Shown piece by piece: positions 58,933 to 64,000 of a stretch of DNA of 64,000 nt. Within the stretch, counting starts at the first letter, position 1; every line of letters begins with the position of its first letter. The position numbers and the translations under genes were made by a program. The stretch lies in contig NZ_MRDL01000051.1 of NCBI RefSeq assembly GCF_002008365.1, positions 62,001-126,000 of the forward strand, written 5' to 3'. The notes under the pieces were generated by a model that did not search any database, was not told the DNA's origin, and saw only the letters and a program-made list of their open reading frames with translations. Source of the stretch: Rhizobium leguminosarum bv. viciae USDA 2370. Its GTDB lineage: Bacteria; Pseudomonadota; Alphaproteobacteria; Rhizobiales; Rhizobiaceae.

Positions 58933-61773
58933 CTAGATCAACGCCTCATGCGACAAGCTCGAAAACGACGGCTCGAAGACGTCCTTTACGGCCACCGTGA
59001 AATCGTGGCTGGTTGCGTTTCCGGCCGCGTCATAGGCCTCGGCGGTGAAGGTCAGGCTGTGGGTGCTTTCGTAGTCGATCACAGCCTTGGTCTGGATCTT
59101 GTTACCGACGAGTTTGAAGGTACCGTCGGCATCGTCCGTCAGCCGCCATTTCACGGCGCCGCCTTCCGGATCGACCGCCGTGAGGAGGCCGACCGAGGTG
59201 CCGATCGCGACATTCTCGTTGACCGAGTTGCGCGAGAAGGCGAGATTGGTCGGCGCCTTGTTGACCGGCGTCTCGTTGACGTCGAGGACGTTGATCGTGA
59301 TGTCCTTTTCGACCGTGACCTTGCCATCCGAAACAGCGACCTTGATCGTGTGCGACTTGTCCGTCTCGTAGTCCAGAGCCTTCGAGGTGACGATACGGTT
59401 GCCATTGATCCGGAAGTGGTCGTTGGCTCCGTCGATCAGCGTATAGGTGAGCGCGTCGCCATCGGCGTCCTTGGCGCTGAGCAGGCCGACCGTGGTCCAG
59501 ATCGGTGTGCTCTCCAACAGGGAAGTTTTCGAGAGCTGTATATTGATGGGCGCGCTATTGCTGCCGTCGGGCGTGAACTTTCCCTTGGCGAAATCGTAGA
59601 CGCCGTCGGCAAAACGGGCGAATTCAACATCGGTCAGCGTATCCTTGCCCTCCAGGGCGCTCGTCAGGATGTGGCTGCCATTGTTCAACGCGAAGGAGTA
59701 TTTGGCGAAATTCCCTGAGAAGACTGCCGTATCGATGCCCGCACCGCCCAACAGCACGTCGTTGCCGGCGCCGCCTTCGAACCTGTCATTGCCGCCGGTT
59801 CCGAAGAAATAGTCGTCGCCGCCACCGGTCTTGACGTCAATGCCGAAGGCGGTGCCGAAAATGTCGACGTGGCGGTTTGCCAGCTCGTCGGAGAGATCGG
59901 CATGGGCGCTGTCCGTCAAAGTCAGTGCGAGGACATCGTTCTCGTAGCCTGGCTTGTCGTATTTGACGATCTTGTCGAAGCTTTCGAACTGGGCGGCCGA
60001 AGCGAGAACCTCGGCTCCCGCCGTTTCAAGAATTTCGACGTTCTTGATCGTCAGGCCGGCAAGCCCGATGAATTCCATGCCAGGGCCTAACGTGGGCTTG
60101 ATAACTTGCAGCGTGTCGGTGCCTGCGCCACCGTCGATCACCCCGGAAATCGCGGAAGAATGTGTCTGCAGGTTGATGGCATCATTGCCATCGCCGGCGT
60201 CAATATCGAAGGTCTCAGGAGCGGTGGAAAGGTTATCCCCATCAGTGATCTTGTCGTCGCCCGCGCCGCCCCTGATAACGTCATTTCCAACGCCGCCGAA
60301 GATCTGGTCGTTGCCGTCGCCGCCGGTCAACTTGTCATTGCCGGCATAGCCGTTGATCACGTCGTTGCCCGCGCCGCCATCGAAGGTGTCGTTGCCGTCT
60401 GTGCCCTCCAGTTTGTCGTTGCCGGTACCCGTCGTCACGTCGATACCAGAGACGTTGCCGTATATCTGTGCCTGACGGCCAGCGAGCTCGTCAGAGAGAT
60501 CGAGATGGGCGCCGTCCGTCAATCGCAGGAAGACGGCATTGGTCGTATTCGAGTTGATGATCGTATCGAAACTTTCGAATTGGGCGGCCGAACCGACACC
60601 CGCAAATCCCGCTGTATCAAGGGTTTCGAAGTTCTTGATCGTCAGGCCACTCAGATGGCTGGCTTGCAGCTTGTCAGTGCCCGCACCACCATCGACTATT
60701 CCGGAAAGCGCGGTGTCGTCGTTCTGCAAGATCACGAAGTCATTGCCGTCGCCGGCATCAATGTCGAAGGTTTCGGGGTTAACGGCAATCATTTCGCCAT
60801 CGAAGATCGTGTCGTTGCCAGTGCCGCCCCTGATGACGTCATTGCCCGCGTCGCCTTGGATGGTGTCGTTGCCGGCTCCGCCAGTCAACCGGTCATTTCC
60901 CTCATAGCCACGGAGTGTGTCGTTGCCTCCGCCGCCATCGAGGGTGTCATTCACGCTGGACCCGAAGAGCTGATCCCATGTACCGCCGGTCGTGACATCG
61001 ATGCCGGTGGCGTAATAGTCAGCGTAGATGGAGACCGCGCCGGGTCCCAGCTCTTGCGAAAGGTCGAGATGGGCGCTGTCCGTCAACCGCAAGGTGATGC
61101 CAGAGGTGGAGCCGGGACTGACGGTGGAGTTGATAATCTTCTCGAAGCTTTCGAACTGCGCGGACGATCCGGTAACGTCGAATCCGCGCGTGTCGAGGAT
61201 TTCGAAGCTTTTGACCGTCAAGCCGGTCAAAATGGTGGCTTGCAGCGTGTCGACACCGGGACCGCCATCGACTTTACCGGAGGGCGTAGCGCCAAACAAA
61301 CCCTGCGACAACTGCAAGGTGTCCTTGCCTTCACCCGCGTCGATATTGAAGACCTCGGTAGTATTCCCTACATCGACAATAAAATCGTCGCCTGCACCAC
61401 CCTTGATAACGTCATTGCCGGCCTCGCCGAAGATCTTGTCATTGCCGTCGCCGCCATTCAGCACGTCGTCGCCGGCTCCGCCGTGGATCAGATCGTCGCC
61501 GGCACCGCCGCTCAGCGTATCTGCGCCGTCATCGCCTGAGATGGTGTCGTTGCCGGCGCCCGTCGTAATTGTGTTATCGCCGATCGAGCCGGTCACGTTT
61601 GCGGAAACCGAGCCCAGCTGGTCGGCCAAGTCTGCCACGCCGGAACCTGAGACGGCGAGGGTGACAGCGGCGAGGGGAGTGGCTTCGGAGTGGCGGATGA
61701 CGTCGTAGGCTTCGAACTCAGCGCCGGTCTTGGTAGCTGTGGCGCCGTTCGTGTCCAGAATATTCAAGGCCAT
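58933..61773 (-). CDS. RTX/cadherin-like secreted protein 1
   Basis: 946 residues from ATG 61773 (TGGAAAG before it). No N-terminal signal peptide. A start module (MALNILDTNGA...GAEFEAYDVIR) precedes blocks of calcium-binding GGxGxDxLx nonapeptides (GGAGDDLIHGGAGDDVLNGG and others), alternating with beta-rich spacers whose repeated core is GADFDxxD- and AQFESFDxIxNS-like. Two cadherin-type repeats follow, with the DxNExP-type linker DVNETPVNKAPTNL. It probably leaves by a type I secretion system through a C-terminal signal; no transporter gene is in the window. Probable surface adhesion role. Confidence 0.85.
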   Translation of the reverse strand: MALNILDTNGATATKTGAEFEAYDVIRHSEATPLAAVTLAVSGSGVADLADQLGSVSANVTGSIGDNTITTGAGNDTISGDDGADTLSGGAGDDLIHGGAGDDVLNGGDGNDKIFGEAGNDVIKGGAGDDFIVDVGNTTEVFNIDAGEGKDTLQLSQGLFGATPSGKVDGGPGVDTLQATILTGLTVKSFEILDTRGFDVTGSSAQFESFEKIINSTVSPGSTSGITLRLTDSAHLDLSQELGPGAVSIYADYYATGIDVTTGGTWDQLFGSSVNDTLDGGGGNDTLRGYEGNDRLTGGAGNDTIQGDAGNDVIRGGTGNDTIFDGEMIAVNPETFDIDAGDGNDFVILQNDDTALSGIVDGGAGTDKLQASHLSGLTIKNFETLDTAGFAGVGSAAQFESFDTIINSNTTNAVFLRLTDGAHLDLSDELAGRQAQIYGNVSGIDVTTGTGNDKLEGTDGNDTFDGGAGNDVINGYAGNDKLTGGDGNDQIFGGVGNDVIRGGAGDDKITDGDNLSTAPETFDIDAGDGNDAINLQTHSSAISGVIDGGAGTDTLQVIKPTLGPGMEFIGLAGLTIKNVEILETAGAEVLASAAQFESFDKIVKYDKPGYENDVLALTLTDSAHADLSDELANRHVDIFGTAFGIDVKTGGGDDYFFGTGGNDRFEGGAGNDVLLGGAGIDTAVFSGNFAKYSFALNNGSHILTSALEGKDTLTDVEFARFADGVYDFAKGKFTPDGSNSAPINIQLSKTSLLESTPIWTTVGLLSAKDADGDALTYTLIDGANDHFRINGNRIVTSKALDYETDKSHTIKVAVSDGKVTVEKDITINVLDVNETPVNKAPTNLAFSRNSVNENVAIGTSVGLLTAVDPEGGAVKWRLTDDADGTFKLVGNKIQTKAVIDYESTHSLTFTAEAYDAAGNATSHDFTVAVKDVFEPSFSSLSHEALI

Positions 61774-62000
61774 GTTAAACTTTCCAGAAGATGCGTTGGA
61801 TTCTGCAAGAACGGATTGTGTCTGCCGTTCCGGGTGGAGAAGGTTCGTGCGGGAGGTGTCAGCCGCCTTATTCGGAGAGGCGGCGACCGCAGGTTGGAAG
61901 CTCGGGGGAGTGGCAGCACCGGGTGCTCGTTTAAGCGGGCACGCTGGCGCATCCTGCCCCGCTGCGGAATGCATGTCTGCGTCCCGCAGCAGTGTTGCGA

Positions 62001-64000
62001 CTAGATCAAAGCGTCGTGCAGCAGGCTCGAAACCGACGGCTCGAAGACGTCCTTCACGGCCACCGTGAAATCGTGGCTGGTGGCGTTTCCAGCCGCGTCA
62101 TAGGCCTCTGCGGTGAAGGTCAGGCTGTGGGTGCTTTCGTAGTCGATCGCAGCCTTTGTCTGGATCTTGTTGCCGACGAGCTTGAAGATGCCGTCGGCAT
62201 CGTCCGTCAGCCGCCATTTCACGGCGCCGCCTTCCGGATCGACCGCCGTGAGGAGGCCGACCGAGGTGCCGATGGCGATATTCTCGGAGACCGAGCCGCG
62301 CGAGAAGGCGAGCTTGGTCGGCGCCTGGTTGACAGGGGCTTCGTTGACGTCGAGGACGTTGATCGTGATGTCCTTCTGGACGGTGACCTTGCCGTCCGAA
62401 ACCGCGACCTTGATCGTGTGCGACTTGTCCGTCTCGTAATCCAGAGCCTTCGAGGTGACGATGCGATTGCCCTTTATCCGGAAGTGATCGTTCGCCCCGT
62501 CGAGCAGCGTATAGGTGAGCGCGTCGCCATCGGCGTCCTTGGCGCTGACCAGACCGACCGTGGTCCAGATCGGCGTGTCCTCGGACAGGGCGGTTTTCGA
62601 GAGCTGGATATTGGTCGGCGCGGTGTTGCTGCCGTCGAGCGAGAAGGTTCCCTTGGCGAAATCGTAGACGCCATCGGCAAAGTGCGCGAATTCGACGTCT
62701 GTCAGCGTATCCGTCCCTTCCGCGGCGCTCGTCAGGATGTGATCGCCATTGTTCAATGCGAAGGAATAATTGGCGAAATTGCCGGAGAAGATCGCCGTGT
62801 CGATGCCCGCACCGCCAAACAGCGCGTCGTTGCCGGCGCCGCCCGTCAATTTGTCGTTGCCGCCATTACCATTGATGATGTCGTTGCCGCCACTGCCGTC
62901 GAAAATGTCGTTGCCGTTCGTACCCGTAAACTCGTCGTCGCCGCCGCCGGTCTTGACGTCAATGCCGGAGATATTGCCGGCAATGAAAGCCCCGCGATCT
63001 CCCAACTCGTCGGAAAGATCGAGGTGGGCGCTGTCCGTCAACACCAAGTCGGCTTTATAATTCAAGGTCGGATCGGTCGAATAGACGATCTTGTCAAAGC
63101 TTTCGAACTGCGCGCTCGAGCCGGCAACTGACCATCCCACCGTTTCAAGGACTTCGATGTTCTTGAGCGTTAGGCCCTGCAGCGACGAGGCTTGCAGGGC
63201 ATCAATCCCGGCACCGCCATCGATTGTTCCGGAAAGCGGTGGAGCGAATTGTAAGGTGATAGCATCGTCGCCGTCGCCAGCGTCGATGTCGACAACTTCC
63301 GGGGTAGAGCCGAAGTGCTCACCATCTGAGATCGTATCGTTGCCCGCACCGCCTCTGATGACGTCATTTCCTGCGTCTCCCCAGAGCAGGTCATTGCCGT
63401 CACCGCCATTCAGCGTGTCATTGCCATTTCCGCCATTGATCTCATCGTTTCCGATGCCGCCATTCAGTGTGTCATTGCCAGTTTCGCCACGGATCTCATC
63501 GTTTCCGGCGCCGCCGTTCAACGTGTCTACGCCGTCACCGCCATTGATTTTGTCTTGGCCTGCACCCGTCGTGATCACATTGTCGCCGCTTGAGCCCGTC
63601 ACATTCGCGGAGCCTGAGCCCAGTTCGTCTGCAAGGTCCACCGTCCCTGAATCCGAGATGACCAGGTTCACTGGGACGAGAGGATTGATTGCGGAGTTGC
63701 GGATGACGTCGTAAGCTTCGAACTCCGCGCCGGTCCTGATAATCGTGGCGCCGTTCGTGTCCAGGATATTCAGCGGAGTACCCGGCTCGGTGCTGTTGAC
63801 GGTGAAGGTTTCCGTGGCGAAATTGTAGACGCCATCGGCAAAGCGCGCGAATTCGACGTCTGTCAGCTTGTCCGTGCCCTCAAGTGCGCTCGTCAGGACA
63901 CGGCTGCCATTGTCGATCGCGAGGGAATAATTGGCAAAGTTGCCTGAGAAGACCGCGGTGTCGGTCCCGTCGCCGCCATCGATGGTGTCGTTGCCGGTGC
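62001..64000 (-). CDS. RTX/cadherin-like secreted protein 2 (cut by window edge)
   Basis: The frame is open to the window end, so the N-terminus is missing; over 666 residues are visible. From the edge: GNDTIDGGDGTDTAVFSGNF, then EGTDKLTDVEFARFADGVYNF, then the module LNILDTNGATIIRTGAEFEAY, then RTX blocks, then the cadherin-like C-terminus ending VKDVFEPSVSSLLHDALI. The C-terminal 350 residues are nearly the same as in protein 1. It is a tandem duplicate in the same direction; the 227-base gap has no other gene. The in-frame GTG at 63671 is internal, not the start. Confidence 0.85.
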   Translation of the reverse strand, partial: TGNDTIDGGDGTDTAVFSGNFANYSLAIDNGSRVLTSALEGTDKLTDVEFARFADGVYNFATETFTVNSTEPGTPLNILDTNGATIIRTGAEFEAYDVIRNSAINPLVPVNLVISDSGTVDLADELGSGSANVTGSSGDNVITTGAGQDKINGGDGVDTLNGGAGNDEIRGETGNDTLNGGIGNDEINGGNGNDTLNGGDGNDLLWGDAGNDVIRGGAGNDTISDGEHFGSTPEVVDIDAGDGDDAITLQFAPPLSGTIDGGAGIDALQASSLQGLTLKNIEVLETVGWSVAGSSAQFESFDKIVYSTDPTLNYKADLVLTDSAHLDLSDELGDRGAFIAGNISGIDVKTGGGDDEFTGTNGNDIFDGSGGNDIINGNGGNDKLTGGAGNDALFGGAGIDTAIFSGNFANYSFALNNGDHILTSAAEGTDTLTDVEFAHFADGVYDFAKGTFSLDGSNTAPTNIQLSKTALSEDTPIWTTVGLVSAKDADGDALTYTLLDGANDHFRIKGNRIVTSKALDYETDKSHTIKVAVSDGKVTVQKDITINVLDVNEAPVNQAPTKLAFSRGSVSENIAIGTSVGLLTAVDPEGGAVKWRLTDDADGIFKLVGNKIQTKAAIDYESTHSLTFTAEAYDAAGNATSHDFTVAVKDVFEPSVSSLLHDALI

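Noticed and set aside
60106..61539. Long plus-strand frame opposite RTX protein 1
   Set aside because: It is the antisense of repetitive RTX DNA, where the codon pattern keeps several frames open. No ribosome-binding site or domain.
61992..63131. Long plus-strand frame opposite RTX protein 2
   Set aside because: Same cause; it mirrors the RTX/cadherin repeats and has no independent signature.
1..64000. tRNA or rRNA genes and CRISPR arrays
   Set aside because: No cloverleaf with TTC consensus or spaced direct repeats was found when reading both strands; a scan with tRNA software would be decisive.

Overview
The window reads as chromosome-type DNA from a high-GC alphaproteobacterium, most likely Rhizobium (R. 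leguminosarum/etli group). This rests on the gene families present (BA14K-like surface protein, rhizobial-style LysR/HxlR/TetR pairs, short conserved rhizobial hypotheticals), the codon use, and two copies of an intergenic palindromic repeat that I recognise from rhizobial genomes. The assignment is from memory of families, not a search. I saw no rRNA, tRNA or CRISPR array.

Layout. 0-9 kb: the end of a molybdopterin oxidoreductase, an intradiol-dioxygenase-like protein, a cupin, an NmrA-type reductase, a CPA1 Na+/H+ antiporter, a Kup K+ transporter and a divergent tyrosyl-tRNA synthetase whose ribosome-binding site lies in a hairpin. 9-20 kb: two MFS transporters, a LysR regulator, a CHAP/NlpC-like secreted protein, a methyltransferase, a small protein tyrosine phosphatase, a PLP decarboxylase, a membrane peptide with a Pro/Thr/Gly/Glu-rich tail, an acetyltransferase, an ornithine-cyclodeaminase-like enzyme and a DapB homologue. 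20-32 kb: VOC proteins, a nitrilase-fold protein lacking the expected catalytic cysteine, a GFA protein, an ABC exporter, a COQ7-like hydroxylase, a phosphodiester glycosidase, a UbiA homologue, a PPM-type methyltransferase and an ArgG homologue.

28-41.6 kb is a run of regulator-enzyme pairs, mostly divergent: TetR/methyltransferase, Lrp/ArgG, HxlR/NmrA reductase, MarR-GNAT/LAS peptidase, TetR/aldo-keto reductase, TetR/O-methyltransferase and HxlR/RibD-like reductase. Several of the shared promoter regions hold a clear inverted repeat that is a candidate operator. 41.6-48.4 kb: a three-gene ABC-2 exporter operon, an FMN reductase, a two-component system facing a 48-residue membrane peptide, and a DUF3313-like lipoprotein.

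48.5-54.7 kb: an acetyltransferase, a BA14K protein and an acyltransferase, then a decayed phage segment with two fossils of a terminase small subunit and one of a large subunit around small orphan genes. 54.7-64 kb: an alpha/beta hydrolase, an HtrA-like protease with a coupled leader ORF, DusA, a cold-shock protein, a small exported protein and two tandem RTX/cadherin-like type I secretion proteins, the second cut by the window edge.

The standout features are the tandem modular RTX pair, the nitrilase-like protein with altered active-site positions, the cluster of what look like second copies of housekeeping enzymes (TyrRS, DapB, ArgG, UbiA), the operator-bearing regulator-enzyme pairs, and the phage fossils.
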